Source of the DNA: Oceanihabitans sp. IOP_32
GTDB taxonomy: Bacteria > Bacteroidota > Bacteroidia > Flavobacteriales > Flavobacteriaceae
Length of the DNA: 64,000 bases
Assembly (NCBI RefSeq): GCF_009498295.1
Contig: NZ_CP040813.1
Location: 1,619,001-1,683,000, forward strand
Reading direction: 5' to 3'
The notes beneath the pieces are model-generated. The model did no database searches. It was not told the DNA's origin and saw only the letters and a program-made list of their open reading frames with translations. Of the stretch, positions 44,159-53,230 are shown piece by piece; position 1 is the stretch's first letter, and each line of letters starts with the position of its first letter. Position numbers and translations under genes: made by a program.

Positions 44159-44758
44159 TTAAGTGTTTAATAAGTTTTGCTCTAAAATTTTAGCCACATA
44201 TTTACCCAAAACATCAAATTCTAAGTTAACCACGGTGCCAACTTTAAAGGTGTTAAAATTAGTGTGCTGGTAGGTGTAAGGGATAATAGCCACACTAAAA
44301 GAATCTTTTTTGGAGTCCAGTACAGTTAAACTAACCCCATTTACAGTTATCGATCCTTTTTCAATAGTGATGTTATTTAATTTAGAATCGTAGTTAAACG
44401 TAAATATCCAGCTCCCATCTTCTTCTTTAATGCTAGTGCATACCGCGGTCTGATCGACGTGTCCTTGTACAATATGACCATCGAGTCGGTCGCCAAGTTT
44501 CATGGCGCGCTCTAGGTTAACCTTATCCTTAACTTTAAGGTCTTTTAAATTGCTTTTCTCTAAAGTTTCGTTAATTGCCGTAACCGTGTACTCATCGTTA
44601 TTAATGTTAACAACGGTTAAACAAACACCATTATGAGAAACACTTTGGTCTATTTTTAACGCAGATGTGATACCACTTTGTATTGAAATATGAAGATTGT
44701 TTAAGTCCTTTCTTAAATCTGTAACAACACCTATTTCTTCAATTATTCCTGTAAACAT
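44159..44758 (-). CDS. ribE: Riboflavin synthase, alpha chain
   Basis: A 199-residue enzyme forming riboflavin from two molecules of 6,7-dimethyl-8-ribityllumazine. It begins with the strictly conserved MFTGIIEEIG. It shows the two lumazine-binding repeats, each with a SxxGxCLTV-type signature: SHNGVCLTVVNI in the first, KGSITVNGVSLTVLD in the second. DRLDGHIVQGHVDQ lies between them. Length is normal. The gene is convergent with the activase and divergent from pdxA, with no FMN riboswitch in the 76-base gap. Confidence 0.95.
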   Translation of the reverse strand: MFTGIIEEIGVVTDLRKDLNNLHISIQSGITSALKIDQSVSHNGVCLTVVNINNDEYTVTAINETLEKSNLKDLKVKDKVNLERAMKLGDRLDGHIVQGHVDQTAVCTSIKEEDGSWIFTFNYDSKLNNITIEKGSITVNGVSLTVLDSKKDSFSVAIIPYTYQHTNFNTFKVGTVVNLEFDVLGKYVAKILEQNLLNT

Positions 44759-44834
44759 AATATTGTCTGTTTATTTGGTTAAATTTGCACTATAAATCAA
44801 AAGTCAAAATTACAAACAATAGTTGTTATTTTTT

Positions 44835-45881
44835 ATGAAGAACCCAGAAAATATAATTGTAGGCATATCTATAGGAGATTTAAACGGTATTGGTGGCGAA
44901 ATCGTACTAAAAACCTTTGAAGACGATAGAATGTTAGATTTTTGTACTCCTGTAATTTTTGCTTCTGCTAAAACCATTGGGTTTTTAAAAACCCATTTTA
45001 AGTCGGCCATAAATTTTAATAACATTAATAATATTGAGCAATTAGCCATTGGAAAGGTAAATGTACTTAACTGTTGGAACGAGCTTGTAAAGATTAATTT
45101 CGGTAAAGAAGACCCAAAAATTGGCGAATATGCTATAAAGTCTCTGGAATCGGCTACAAAAGCCTTAAAGGAAAACGCTATTGATGTTTTAGTGACAGCG
45201 CCAATTAACAAACACAACATACAATCTGAACGGTTTAATTTCCCCGGACATACCAATTACTTGGCACAAGAGTTAGAGGGCGACAGTTTAATGTTTATGG
45301 TGCATGATGATTTACGAGTGGGTTTGTTAACCGATCATGTGCCCCTTAAAGATGTGGTTACGCACATCACGGAAGAGCTGATAATAGAAAAAATCTCGAC
45401 GGTTTATAAATCTCTTAAACAAGATTTTAGAATAAGAAAGCCTAAAATAGCCGTTTTGGGTATTAATCCGCATACGGGAGACAATGGTGTTATTGGAACT
45501 GAAGACGATACCGTTTTAAGGCCAACACTAAAAAAAATAAAAGATGCTGGCAAGTTGGTTTTTGGACCCTATGCGGCCGATAGTTTTTTTGGTTCAGACA
45601 ATTATAAAAATTTCGATGCCATTATTGCGGCTTACCACGACCAAGGCTTAACACCGTTTAAAACGCTGTCTTTTGGTAGAGGGGTCAATTTCACAGCAGG
45701 ATTAAATAAAGTAAGGACATCGCCAGATCACGGTACCGCTTATGAGATAGCTGGAAAGGGCAAGGCCGACGAGAATTCGTTCAAAGAGGCACTATTTACG
45801 GCTTTAAAAATTTATAAAAACCGAATAGAGTATGCAGAGATCACTGCAAATCCCTTAAAAAAAGCACCAAAAAAGATATAA
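44835..45881 (+). CDS. pdxA: 4-hydroxythreonine-4-phosphate dehydrogenase
   Basis: A 348-residue enzyme of pyridoxal 5'-phosphate synthesis, starting at the ATG at 44835; the frame reaches back to a TTG at 44823. GISIGDLNGIGGEIVLKTF is the N-terminal block. VTAPINKHNI and FPGHTNYLAQ carry the first zinc His. INPHTGDNG, AAYHDQGLTPFK with the second zinc His, and RTSPDHGTAYEIAGK with the third follow. It leads a plus-strand run of housekeeping genes (pdxA, DUF177, rpmF) with 74 bases to the next start. Confidence 0.96.
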   Translation: MKNPENIIVGISIGDLNGIGGEIVLKTFEDDRMLDFCTPVIFASAKTIGFLKTHFKSAINFNNINNIEQLAIGKVNVLNCWNELVKINFGKEDPKIGEYAIKSLESATKALKENAIDVLVTAPINKHNIQSERFNFPGHTNYLAQELEGDSLMFMVHDDLRVGLLTDHVPLKDVVTHITEELIIEKISTVYKSLKQDFRIRKPKIAVLGINPHTGDNGVIGTEDDTVLRPTLKKIKDAGKLVFGPYAADSFFGSDNYKNFDAIIAAYHDQGLTPFKTLSFGRGVNFTAGLNKVRTSPDHGTAYEIAGKGKADENSFKEALFTALKIYKNRIEYAEITANPLKKAPKKI

Positions 45882-45925
45882 ACAAAAAAATGTTTATAAG
45901 TAGAGTGGTGTAAATAAAAAAGTTA

Positions 45926-45933
45926 TATATTTG
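45926..45933 (+). promoter_or_regulatory. -7 box upstream of DUF177-rpmF
   Basis: TATATTTG followed by C fits the Bacteroidota -7 element TAnnTTTGC, 22 bases before the ATG at 45956. No clear -33 TTG is present. Confidence 0.4.
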
Positions 45934-45955
45934 CAGGCTCAAATAAGATGTGATA

Positions 45956-46495
45956 ATGAAACCATTAAAAGAGTTTACAATTCCTTTTGTAGGATTAAAG
46001 CTGGGTGAGCATCATTTCGATTTTGAAATTAAACGAGCGTTCTTTGAGTATTTTGAATATGAAGAGTTTAATGATGCAAACATTCAAGTAGATGTCGATT
46101 TTGTAAAGAAATCTACACTGTTAGAATTGCATTTTAAAGCCTCGGGTTATGTTAACATTAATTGTGATGTAACCAACGAACCCTACAATCAAGATATCGA
46201 CAACGAATTTGATTTGGTGGTGAAATTTGGAGATGAGTTTAACGATGAAAACATCGATATTCTGGTTATTCCGCATGGCAGTTATGAGCTTAGTATCCAG
46301 CAATATATATACGAGTTAATCGTGCTTTCGGTACCGATTAAACGTGTGCATCCTGGAGTTACAGATGGTAGCTTAGGCTCAGAAATACTCGAAAAATTAG
46401 AAGCATTAAGCCCAAAGCTTAAAGACAAAAAAGAAACTAACGAGGAAATAGATCCTCGCTGGAATACATTAAAGAAATTATTAACGGATAAATAA
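45956..46495 (+). CDS. DUF177 / YceD-family protein
   Basis: A 179-residue protein from the ATG at 45956; a GTG two codons upstream is possible but less likely. MKPLKEFTIPFVGLKLGEHH opens the chain, NINCDVTNEPYNQDIDNEFD lies in the middle, and ELIVLSVPIKRVHPG is the DUF177 core. It ends with the conserved DPRWNTLKKLLTDK. Members are linked to large-subunit rRNA accumulation and almost always precede rpmF, as here with 8 bases between them. The usual cysteine pair of some homologues is reduced to one Cys. Confidence 0.9.
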   Translation: MKPLKEFTIPFVGLKLGEHHFDFEIKRAFFEYFEYEEFNDANIQVDVDFVKKSTLLELHFKASGYVNINCDVTNEPYNQDIDNEFDLVVKFGDEFNDENIDILVIPHGSYELSIQQYIYELIVLSVPIKRVHPGVTDGSLGSEILEKLEALSPKLKDKKETNEEIDPRWNTLKKLLTDK

Positions 46496-46503
46496 TATAA
46501 AAA

Positions 46504-46707
46504 ATGGCACATCCTAAAAGAAAAACTTCGAAAACCAGAAGAGATAAAAGAAGAACACATTATAAAGCAACTGTGCCACAGATTGCGACATGTCCAACTA
46601 CTGGAGAAGCACATTTATATCACAGAGCGCACTGGCACGAAGGTAAATTGTACTATAGAGGTCAAGTTTTAATTGACAACTCAGAAGAAGTAGAAAACGT
46701 AGCATAA
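46504..46707 (+). CDS. rpmF: 50S ribosomal protein L32
   Basis: A 67-residue ribosomal protein starting [20 protein letters not shown]. It has [20 protein letters not shown] with a single Cys instead of a four-Cys zinc site, the common C-minus form. It follows DUF177 and is ended by a strong terminator. Confidence 0.97.
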   Translation: MAHPKRKTSKTRRDKRRTHYKATVPQIATCPTTGEAHLYHRAHWHEGKLYYRGQVLIDNSEEVENVA

Positions 46708-46726
46708 ATATTATGCACGCATATTA

Positions 46727-46755
46727 AAAACGCTCATGAATGAGCGTTTTTTTTT
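46727..46755 (+). terminator. Intrinsic terminator after rpmF
   Basis: Ten-pair stem AAAACGCTCA / TGAGCGTTTT with a TGAA tetraloop and nine T. Confidence 0.93.
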
Positions 46756-46889
46756 GCGATAAGCAATTTTTATAAAGACAAAAACAAATAATTGCTATTG
46801 TTATTTAGCTAATATTTAGTAGTTTTCGGAAAAATTTTGAATGTTTTTGTCGAGATTAATTTTTATTTAGTCGAATTAACTATAAAGTT

Positions 46890-47885
46890 ATGAGTAAAAT
46901 CTCAGCAGCAATTACGGCCGTAGGGGCGTATTTGCCAGAATATGTATTAACCAATCAAATTCTTGAGACTATGGTTGATACAAACGATGAATGGATAACT
47001 AGTAGAACAGGAATAAAAGAACGTCGCATTCTCAAAGACGAAGGCAAAGGCACCTCTTTCTTAGCGATTAAAGCAGCTAAAGATCTCATCTCTAAAAGAA
47101 ACATCGATCCTAAAGACATAGAACTGGTAATCGTAGCTACCGCAACACCAGACATGAAAGCAGCGTCTACCGCAGCTTATACAGCTTTTGAAATTGGAGC
47201 TACAAATGCCTTTTCATTCGATATGGATGCCGCCTGTTCAAGTTTTCTTTACGGCATGTCGGTAGCAGCTAGTTATATTGAATCGGGACGCTATAAAAAC
47301 GTACTGCTTATTGGCGCAGATAAAATGTCTTCCATTGTAAATTATAAAGATCGCGCAACTTGTATTATCTTTGGAGATGGTGCAGGTGCCGTTTTGTTCG
47401 AACCCAATGAGGAAAACTTGGGGCTTCAAGATGAATATTTAAGAAGCGACGGTTCGGGTAGACCTTTTCTACAAGCTACTTATGGTGGCTCTTCTTACGC
47501 CTTAACACCAGAGGTGTTAGAATCTGGAGGGCATTACGCTTTTCAAGAAGGTCGAACCGTATTTAAAAATGCCGTTTTTAATATGGCAGATGCTGCCATA
47601 AAAATATTAGAACGTAATAAATTAACCAATAACGACGTTGATTGGTTAGTAGCACATCAAGCGAATAAACGTATTATTGATGCGACGGCCAACAAAATGG
47701 AACTAGAAGATAGCAAGGTCATGATGAATATTGAGAAATACGGCAATACCACATCGGCAACCTTACCTTTACTTTTAAACGATTACGAAGCCAATTTAAA
47801 AAAAGGCGATAATCTTATATTTGCCGCTTTTGGAGGCGGCTTTAATTGGGGCTCCATTTATTTAAAATGGGCATACAACTCATAA
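46890..47885 (+). CDS. fabH: 3-oxoacyl-ACP synthase III
   Basis: A 331-residue condensing enzyme that starts fatty-acid synthesis from acyl-CoA and malonyl-ACP. It has ITAVGAYLPEYVLTNQ at the start and DEWITSRTGIKERR. The catalytic Cys is in FDMDAACSSFLYGM, the His in WLVAHQANKRI and the Asn in EKYGNTTSATLPLLL. It heads a three-gene operon with accB and accC (26 bases to accB). It is a second initiating-type ketosynthase in the window only in the broad sense; the type III PKS downstream belongs to another family. Confidence 0.95.
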   Translation: MSKISAAITAVGAYLPEYVLTNQILETMVDTNDEWITSRTGIKERRILKDEGKGTSFLAIKAAKDLISKRNIDPKDIELVIVATATPDMKAASTAAYTAFEIGATNAFSFDMDAACSSFLYGMSVAASYIESGRYKNVLLIGADKMSSIVNYKDRATCIIFGDGAGAVLFEPNEENLGLQDEYLRSDGSGRPFLQATYGGSSYALTPEVLESGGHYAFQEGRTVFKNAVFNMADAAIKILERNKLTNNDVDWLVAHQANKRIIDATANKMELEDSKVMMNIEKYGNTTSATLPLLLNDYEANLKKGDNLIFAAFGGGFNWGSIYLKWAYNS

Positions 47886-47911
47886 ACTAACCATTAATTA
47901 AACTCAAGATT

Positions 47912-48406
47912 ATGGATATTAAAGAAATTCAAAATTTAATTAAATTCGTTGCTAAGTCTGGTGCTAACGAAGTTAAATTAGAGATGGATGATATAAAAAT
48001 CACTATCAAAACAGGATCAGACTCAGAGACTACAATAGTACATCAAGTACCAGCTGCTGCACAAGTACCTCAAATGATACCAATGCCTCATGCTACAGCA
48101 GAGCCTAATGCTCCGGCACCAGAAGCTGGCAAAGCGGTAAGCACTGAAAGCACTGAAGACTCTAAATACATTACCATTAAATCACCAATAATTGGAACCT
48201 TTTATAGAAAACCTGCCCCAGATAAACCATTATTTGTGGAGGTCGGACAGACGATTGGAGAAGGTGACGTGTTGTGTATTATTGAAGCAATGAAACTTTT
48301 TAACGAAATTGAGTCTGAAGTTTCAGGGAAAATAGTTAAAATTTTAGTTGACGATGCCTCTCCAGTAGAGTTCGATCAGCCATTATTTTTAGTAGATCCG
48401 TCATAA
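47912..48406 (+). CDS. accB: Biotin carboxyl carrier protein of acetyl-CoA carboxylase
   Basis: A 164-residue BCCP. The N-terminal domain is MDIKEIQNLIKFVAKSGANE. An Ala/Pro-rich linker (about 50-85) follows, then the biotinyl domain with TFYRKPAPDKPLFVEVGQ and the biotinylation motif IIEAMKLFNEIESE (Lys of AMK). It is immediately upstream of accC with 73 bases between. Confidence 0.97.
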   Translation: MDIKEIQNLIKFVAKSGANEVKLEMDDIKITIKTGSDSETTIVHQVPAAAQVPQMIPMPHATAEPNAPAPEAGKAVSTESTEDSKYITIKSPIIGTFYRKPAPDKPLFVEVGQTIGEGDVLCIIEAMKLFNEIESEVSGKIVKILVDDASPVEFDQPLFLVDPS

Positions 48407-48479
48407 CCAAATTTAAAATTCCAAAACAAATCCCAACACGCTGGAATTTGGAATTTGAAATTTTAAATACTTAGAAGTT

Positions 48480-49832
48480 ATGTTTAAAAAAATATTGATT
48501 GCCAATCGAGGTGAAATAGCCTTACGTGTTATTAGAACCTGTAAAGAAATGGGTATTAAAACGGTAGCAGTGTACTCGACTGCCGATGCCGAAAGCTTAC
48601 ATGTAAGATTTGCTGATGAGGCCGTTTGTATTGGGCCTCCTGCTAGTAACGAGTCTTATTTAAAAATATCGAATATCATTGCGGCTGCAGAAATTACTAA
48701 TGCCGATGCCATTCATCCCGGTTATGGGTTTTTAGCAGAAAATGCTAAATTTTCTAAAATCTGTGAAGATCACAATATTAAATTTATTGGTGCCTCTGCA
48801 GAGATGATTGAAAGGATGGGCGATAAAGCCAATGCCAAAGAAACTATGAAAGCTGCAGGCGTACCTTGTGTGCCTGGTAGTGATGGAATTATCGAGAACT
48901 TCGAACATTGTAAAAAACTAGCCGTGGAAACAGGCTACCCTGTGATGCTCAAGGCCTCCGCTGGTGGAGGAGGTAAAGGCATGCGTGGTGTATTTAAACC
49001 CGAAGACCTCAAAGAGGCTTGGGAGTCTGCAAGGAAAGAAGCTAAAGCGGCCTTTGGTAACGACGATATGTATATGGAAAAACTCATTGAAGAGCCTAGA
49101 CATATTGAAATTCAAATTGTAGGAGATTCTACAGGTAGAGCTTGTCATTTATCAGAAAGAGACTGCTCGATTCAACGTCGCCATCAAAAGTTAACTGAAG
49201 AAGTACCATCGCCATTCATGACACCAGAATTGCGAAAAAAAATGGGAGATGCTGCGGTTAAAGCTGCCGAATATATAAAGTACGAAGGTGCCGGAACTAT
49301 TGAGTTTTTGGTAGATAAACACCGTAACTTTTACTTTATGGAAATGAATACACGTATTCAAGTAGAGCATACCATTACAGAGCAAGTTATCGATTTCGAT
49401 TTAATTCGAGAGCAAATACTTTTAGCAGCCAAAGTGCCAATTATTGGTAAAAACTACATCCCAAAATTGCACTCTATTGAATGTAGAATTACCGCCGAAG
49501 ATCCGTATAACGACTTTAGACCTTCGCCAGGTAAAATTACAACTCTACATGCGCCTGGAGGGCATGGTGTACGTTTAGATACGCATATTTATGCGGGTTA
49601 TACCGTACCGCCAAATTACGACTCTATGATTGCAAAGTTAATTACCACTGCGCAAACAAGAGAAGAAGCCATTAATAAAATGAAACGCGCTTTAGACGAG
49701 TTCATTATAGAAGGTATTAAAACATCAATTCCTTTCCACAGACAATTAATGGATCATCCAGACTATAGAGCGGGTAACTATACCACGAAATTCATGGAAG
49801 ATTTTGAGATGGACGAATCTCAAAAAGAATAA
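48480..49832 (+). CDS. accC: Biotin carboxylase subunit of acetyl-CoA carboxylase
   Basis: A 450-residue ATP-grasp enzyme carboxylating the biotin of AccB. It begins [20 protein letters not shown]. The glycine-rich ATP loop is [14 protein letters not shown]; the active site has [34 protein letters not shown] holds catalytic residues and RITAEDP follows near the C-terminus. Length is standard. It closes the fabH-accB-accC operon before a terminator; the carboxyltransferase genes accA/accD are elsewhere. Confidence 0.97.
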   Translation: MFKKILIANRGEIALRVIRTCKEMGIKTVAVYSTADAESLHVRFADEAVCIGPPASNESYLKISNIIAAAEITNADAIHPGYGFLAENAKFSKICEDHNIKFIGASAEMIERMGDKANAKETMKAAGVPCVPGSDGIIENFEHCKKLAVETGYPVMLKASAGGGGKGMRGVFKPEDLKEAWESARKEAKAAFGNDDMYMEKLIEEPRHIEIQIVGDSTGRACHLSERDCSIQRRHQKLTEEVPSPFMTPELRKKMGDAAVKAAEYIKYEGAGTIEFLVDKHRNFYFMEMNTRIQVEHTITEQVIDFDLIREQILLAAKVPIIGKNYIPKLHSIECRITAEDPYNDFRPSPGKITTLHAPGGHGVRLDTHIYAGYTVPPNYDSMIAKLITTAQTREEAINKMKRALDEFIIEGIKTSIPFHRQLMDHPDYRAGNYTTKFMEDFEMDESQKE

Positions 49833-49840
49833 ATAATTTA

Positions 49841-49872
49841 AAACTCCGAAAGAAATTTTGGAGTTTTTTTTT
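49841..49872 (+). terminator. Intrinsic terminator after accC
   Basis: AAACTCC (49841-49847) pairs with GGAGTTT (49860-49866), with extra AAA/TTT pairing inside, followed by a T run. Confidence 0.85.
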
Positions 49873-49942
49873 GCGTAGTGTTTTGGGCTGGTTACAAAGA
49901 ATAGTTTAGAACAAAATCGGCTATCAATCTATTTGGTGATAA

Positions 49943-49975
49943 AGACCTAACAGGTTTCAGAAACCTGTTAGGTCT
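49943..49975. repeat. AGACCTAACAGGTTT hairpin repeat, copy 1
   Basis: Perfect 15-pair inverted repeat AGACCTAACAGGTTT / AAACCTGTTAGGTCT with a 3-base loop. Related copies lie at 57583-57615 and 58992-59023. It is a small palindromic repeat of the REP kind. Confidence 0.75.
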
Positions 49976-50086
49976 AAATAAAGTATAAAATAAGATGTGT
50001 TGATAGCTTTCTATCATGTGTTTTAAAAATTTATTTTCCTTATTTAAACTTATATTGAGCTCACAAACACAATAGTTTAAAAGGAT

Positions 50087-50118
50087 AGTGGTCTTATATC
50101 TTTTATCGAACATTAATG
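50087..50118 (+). repeat. Interspersed repeat family C, partial copy 3
   Basis: GTGGTCTTATATCTTTTATC followed by GAACATTAATGG matches the last half of the element at 24718-24790 with a few changes. Confidence 0.45.
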
Positions 50119-50321
50119 GTATATAACAAATTATGCCTATTTTTATCGGATTATGTATCCTTCTTAGACCTAAAGATTTTCACTAGCAAAGCCCATTATC
50201 ATTAGTTTTTTGTCGTTTAAATTTTTAAAAAGAGGGTACTCACTAGTATTACAATTCAAAAAAATTAATCCGAAATAAGACGCCTTAAAGCACTCCTTAA
50301 CCACTTAAAAACAATATTATT

Positions 50322-51437
50322 TTGAAACTCTCCTATTGGGAAATTAAAACCTGGCTCACTCAGGTAGATTATACTATTGTGGGCAGTGGTATTGTGGGTT
50401 TAAACTGCGCTCTACAATTAAAAAAGCGTTTCCCAAAAGCAAACGTTCTAATCCTTGAAAAAGGCATATGGCCTCAAGGGGCTAGTACAAAAAACGCGGG
50501 GTTTGCTTGTTTTGGAAGCCTTAGTGAAATTATAGAAGACTTAAATCACCATTCTCAAGAAGAAGTGATCCGGCTTGTTAAAGAGCGCGTAAAGGGTCTT
50601 AATCTGCTTCGTAAAAATCTAGGAGATACCACTATTGATTACCAAAACTTGGGCGGCTATGAGTTGTTTTTAGATTCCGATGAGGCACTTTATCAATCCT
50701 GTCTTAACAAACAAGATGAAATCAATGCGCTTTTATATCCCATTTTTAATGCCGATGTATTTTCATTTGAAAAAAACGCACTCAGATTTAAAAACATAAA
50801 ATCTCATTATAGTTTTAATGCTTTTGAAGGCCAAATCGATACGGGAAAAATGATGGAAGGTTTATTGAATAAAGTACAGACTTTAGGTGTAAAAATACTT
50901 AATAATGTTACGGTTGAAGCATTTTCAGAAATCTCAAATTCAGTGAACATAAAAACCAATGTATTTGAGTTTTCTACTTCAAAACTGTTCATTACAACAA
51001 ACGGTTTTGCTTCACAACTTTTAAACGAAGCTGTAAAACCCGCTCGTGCTCAAGTGTTAATTACAAAACCTATAAATAATTTACAAATTAAAGGCACGTT
51101 TCATTTGGATAAAGGTTATTACTATTTTAGAAATATTGATGGTAGAATTTTACTTGGAGGAGGCCGAAACCTCGATTTTAAAACCGAAGAAACTTCAGAG
51201 TTTGGCGAAACAAAAATTATTCAAAACAAGCTTGAAGACCTACTACAAAACACAATTCTACCTAATACAAATGTTGAAATTGAACACCGCTGGTCTGGAA
51301 TTATGGGCGTTGGTAATCAGAAAAAACCTATTGTAAAACCATTGAGCAATCATGTGTTTTGTGGTGTTAGGTTGGGGGGTATGGGTGTTGCTATTGGTAG
51401 CACTATTGGTTATCAATTAGCCAATTTGTTAGATTAA
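50322..51437 (+). CDS. FAD-dependent oxidoreductase (D-amino-acid-oxidase-like)
   Basis: A 371-residue flavoprotein starting at TTG 50322; the N-terminus KLSYWEIKTWLTQVDYTIVG supports this and no nearby upstream ATG is in frame. The dinucleotide-binding motif is VGSGIVGLNCALQLKKRFP, and the acidic end of strand 2 is LILEKG. SKLFITTNGFASQLL and RWSGIMGVGNQKKPIVKPLS fit the DAO family C-terminal half. Substrate is unknown; glycine/sarcosine-type oxidases are the nearest named relatives. It precedes mtgA by 67 bases on the same strand. Confidence 0.8.
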   Translation: MKLSYWEIKTWLTQVDYTIVGSGIVGLNCALQLKKRFPKANVLILEKGIWPQGASTKNAGFACFGSLSEIIEDLNHHSQEEVIRLVKERVKGLNLLRKNLGDTTIDYQNLGGYELFLDSDEALYQSCLNKQDEINALLYPIFNADVFSFEKNALRFKNIKSHYSFNAFEGQIDTGKMMEGLLNKVQTLGVKILNNVTVEAFSEISNSVNIKTNVFEFSTSKLFITTNGFASQLLNEAVKPARAQVLITKPINNLQIKGTFHLDKGYYYFRNIDGRILLGGGRNLDFKTEETSEFGETKIIQNKLEDLLQNTILPNTNVEIEHRWSGIMGVGNQKKPIVKPLSNHVFCGVRLGGMGVAIGSTIGYQLANLLD

Positions 51438-51504
51438 TTTATGAAACATCTATAACTAAAACTTGTAAGCAAGGAAATGATGAGGTGTATGTCGCCTATG
51501 GCCG

Positions 51505-52206
51505 ATGAAAAAAAAGAAATATAAACACATGAAACGATTTTTTCGGTTTTTTGCCAAACTTGTGTTCTGGGGTATCGTCTTTTCGGTGTCCATTGTGGTT
51601 TTATTTAAGTACGTTCCAGTACCCCTCACGCCATTAATGGGTATTCGTTACTTTGAAGGCACTAATAAGGCTTGGAAACACGAGTGGGTCGCCATCGATA
51701 ACATATCAAAAAACATGCAATTGGCCGTTATTTGCAGTGAGGACCAAAAGTTTTTAGAACACCATGGATTTGATATTAAGGCCATTGAAAAAGCCTACGA
51801 AAACAATAAAAAAGGAAAACGCATTAAAGGCGCCAGTACCATTAGCCAGCAAACCGCTAAAAATGTGTTTTTATGGCCTCAGCGCAGTTGGTTACGTAAA
51901 GGCTTAGAAGCGTATTTTACATTTTTAATTGAAACGCTATGGTCTAAAGAACGGATTTTAGAGGTGTATTTAAACAGTATTGAAATGGGGCCAGGTGTTT
52001 ATGGAGTAGAAGCTGCCGCAAAACATTGGTTTAACAAATCGGCGGCAAATTTAAATGCCTACGAAGCTGCGGCTATAGCGGCCATATTGCCTAACCCTAT
52101 AAAATATAGAGCAAATCCTGCTTCGGCGTATATCGAAAAGCGAAAACAGTGGATTGTAATGCAGATGCGGTTTTATGGTAAATTAAATTTAAAAGGTAGG
52201 GAATGA
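51505..52206 (+). CDS. mtgA: Monofunctional peptidoglycan transglycosylase
   Basis: A 233-residue GT51 enzyme polymerising lipid II into glycan strands. A basic start (KKKKYKHMKRFFRFFAK) precedes a membrane anchor near residues 15-36. The family motifs are in place: ICSEDQKFLEHHGFD with the catalytic Glu, KGASTISQQTAKNVFLW, KERILEVYLNSIEMGPGVYG with the second Glu, and AAAIAAILPNP. No transpeptidase domain is present. The stop overlaps the start of the next gene (ATGA), suggesting co-translation. Confidence 0.95.
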   Translation: MKKKKYKHMKRFFRFFAKLVFWGIVFSVSIVVLFKYVPVPLTPLMGIRYFEGTNKAWKHEWVAIDNISKNMQLAVICSEDQKFLEHHGFDIKAIEKAYENNKKGKRIKGASTISQQTAKNVFLWPQRSWLRKGLEAYFTFLIETLWSKERILEVYLNSIEMGPGVYGVEAAAKHWFNKSAANLNAYEAAAIAAILPNPIKYRANPASAYIEKRKQWIVMQMRFYGKLNLKGRE

Positions 52207-52652
52207 CAGTTAAAGAGAATTTATATAGTTTATGTTTAGCGTTTATCGATAGCCGTTTATTGGTGGTTAATAAAACCATAAACGATATTCAAAACGCTCT
52301 ACAGTCCGAAACCAAAAGCAGTGCAGGCGATAAGCACGAAACTGGACGCGCTATGTTACAATTAGAACGTGAAAAAGCGGGTCATCAACTCGCCGAAATT
52401 GAAAAACAAAAGCAAATTCTTCAAAAAATAAATACAGAGGTAAATCATCAGAAAGTAACTTTAGGAAGTGTGGTTTATACTTCAAAAGCCCATTATTTTA
52501 TTGCCATTAGTGCGGGTGAAATTAGCATAGCCAATGAGCAGTTTTATGCCATTTCCATAGCGACACCAATGGCAGAGTTACTGCTTTCTAAACAGGTTGG
52601 TAATACAGTGCAATTTAGAAATGAAACCATTACAATCACAAAAATTCTTTAA
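52203..52652 (+). CDS. GreA/GreB C-terminal-like small protein
   Basis: A 149-residue protein. Residues about 15-75 form a charged helical, probably coiled-coil, stretch (NDIQNALQSETKSSAGDKHE and after). The C-terminal half has ATPMAELLLSKQVGNTVQFR and NETITITKIL. This recalls the FKBP-like C-terminal domain of Gre transcript-cleavage factors, where the matching block is a Ser-Pro-x-Gly-x-Ala-x-x-Gly-x-x-Gly-D motif. The acidic tip residues of true GreA are not obvious, so a cleavage-factor role is uncertain. Homologues are sometimes annotated as 3-oxoacyl-ACP synthase, which nothing in the sequence supports. It overlaps mtgA by 4 bases. Confidence 0.6.
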   Translation: MTVKENLYSLCLAFIDSRLLVVNKTINDIQNALQSETKSSAGDKHETGRAMLQLEREKAGHQLAEIEKQKQILQKINTEVNHQKVTLGSVVYTSKAHYFIAISAGEISIANEQFYAISIATPMAELLLSKQVGNTVQFRNETITITKIL

Positions 52653-52714
52653 AAACTACAATTTAATTTTAAAGGCTTTAAACTATGCCGTAACTTAACA
52701 TTTTAAAATAAAAA

Positions 52715-53230
52715 ATGTTGAGTTACTTCGTATTGATACTTTCTATTGGGTTTTCGTGTTTAGGCTTCGCTCAAAACGCGTCTGCAATAGATTTTACAAT
52801 CCGTAATATGGGTTTTAACGTAGAGGGTCGTTTTGAAACCTATAGTATTACGACACAGTTTAACAAGAATGGTAATTTAGACGATCTCTCGGCTAAAATT
52901 GAAGTCGCGAGTATACAAACTGGGATCGAGGCTAGAGATCAGCACCTTTTAGAAGCAGATTATTTTCATGCGGAAAAATATAAAGATATCAAGCTTCAAA
53001 GTGTTTTAATCACAAAAAAATCCGACTCCAGTTATTTGGTAAAGGCCACACTTCGTATTAAAGGAATTACCAAGACTATTATTTTTCCAGTTCAGGTCGA
53101 AAAGCATCCCCACCATTATAAAATCACATCTAATTTTGAGTTAAACCGTCGTGATTTTGATGTTGGCGGCGGTAGTTTTATAATGGGTAAAAGTGTTAAA
53201 GTTAAGGTTGTCTATTTTCAAGATTTATAA
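52715..53230 (+). CDS. YceI-family exported protein
   Basis: A 171-residue protein with signal peptide LSYFVLILSIGFSCLGFAQ. The mature part begins with AIDFTIRNMGFNVEGRFETY and has the YceI beta-barrel pattern, including EVASIQTGIEARDQHLLEAD, FHAEKYKDIKLQS and RIKGITKTIIFPVQVE. YceI proteins hold polyisoprenoid lipids in the periplasm. It ends directly at the start of the FAD oxygenase gene (no gap). It may be the first gene of the biosynthetic operon, where a lipid-carrier protein would fit a lipid-like product. That link is inference. Confidence 0.85.
   Translation: MLSYFVLILSIGFSCLGFAQNASAIDFTIRNMGFNVEGRFETYSITTQFNKNGNLDDLSAKIEVASIQTGIEARDQHLLEADYFHAEKYKDIKLQSVLITKKSDSSYLVKATLRIKGITKTIIFPVQVEKHPHHYKITSNFELNRRDFDVGGGSFIMGKSVKVKVVYFQDL

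Larger units (their letters stand above)
49873..50321. other. Intergenic region with repeats before the FAD oxidoreductase gene
   Basis: About 450 bases. It holds the perfect hairpin repeat at 49943-49975 and a partial family C repeat at 50087-50118. Small frames here lie across those repeats and are not credible genes. Confidence 0.5.

Noticed and set aside
49943-49975. Palindromic repeat as an ordinary terminator
   Set aside because: It is over 100 bases beyond the accC stop, which already has a terminator, lacks a T run, and recurs elsewhere including across a gene end.
49892-50113. 73-codon minus-strand frame
   Set aside because: It runs across the hairpin repeat and the partial family C repeat and has no recognisable protein features.
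52203-52652. 3-oxoacyl-ACP synthase annotation often given to homologues
   Set aside because: No condensing-enzyme motif is present; the C-terminus looks Gre-like.
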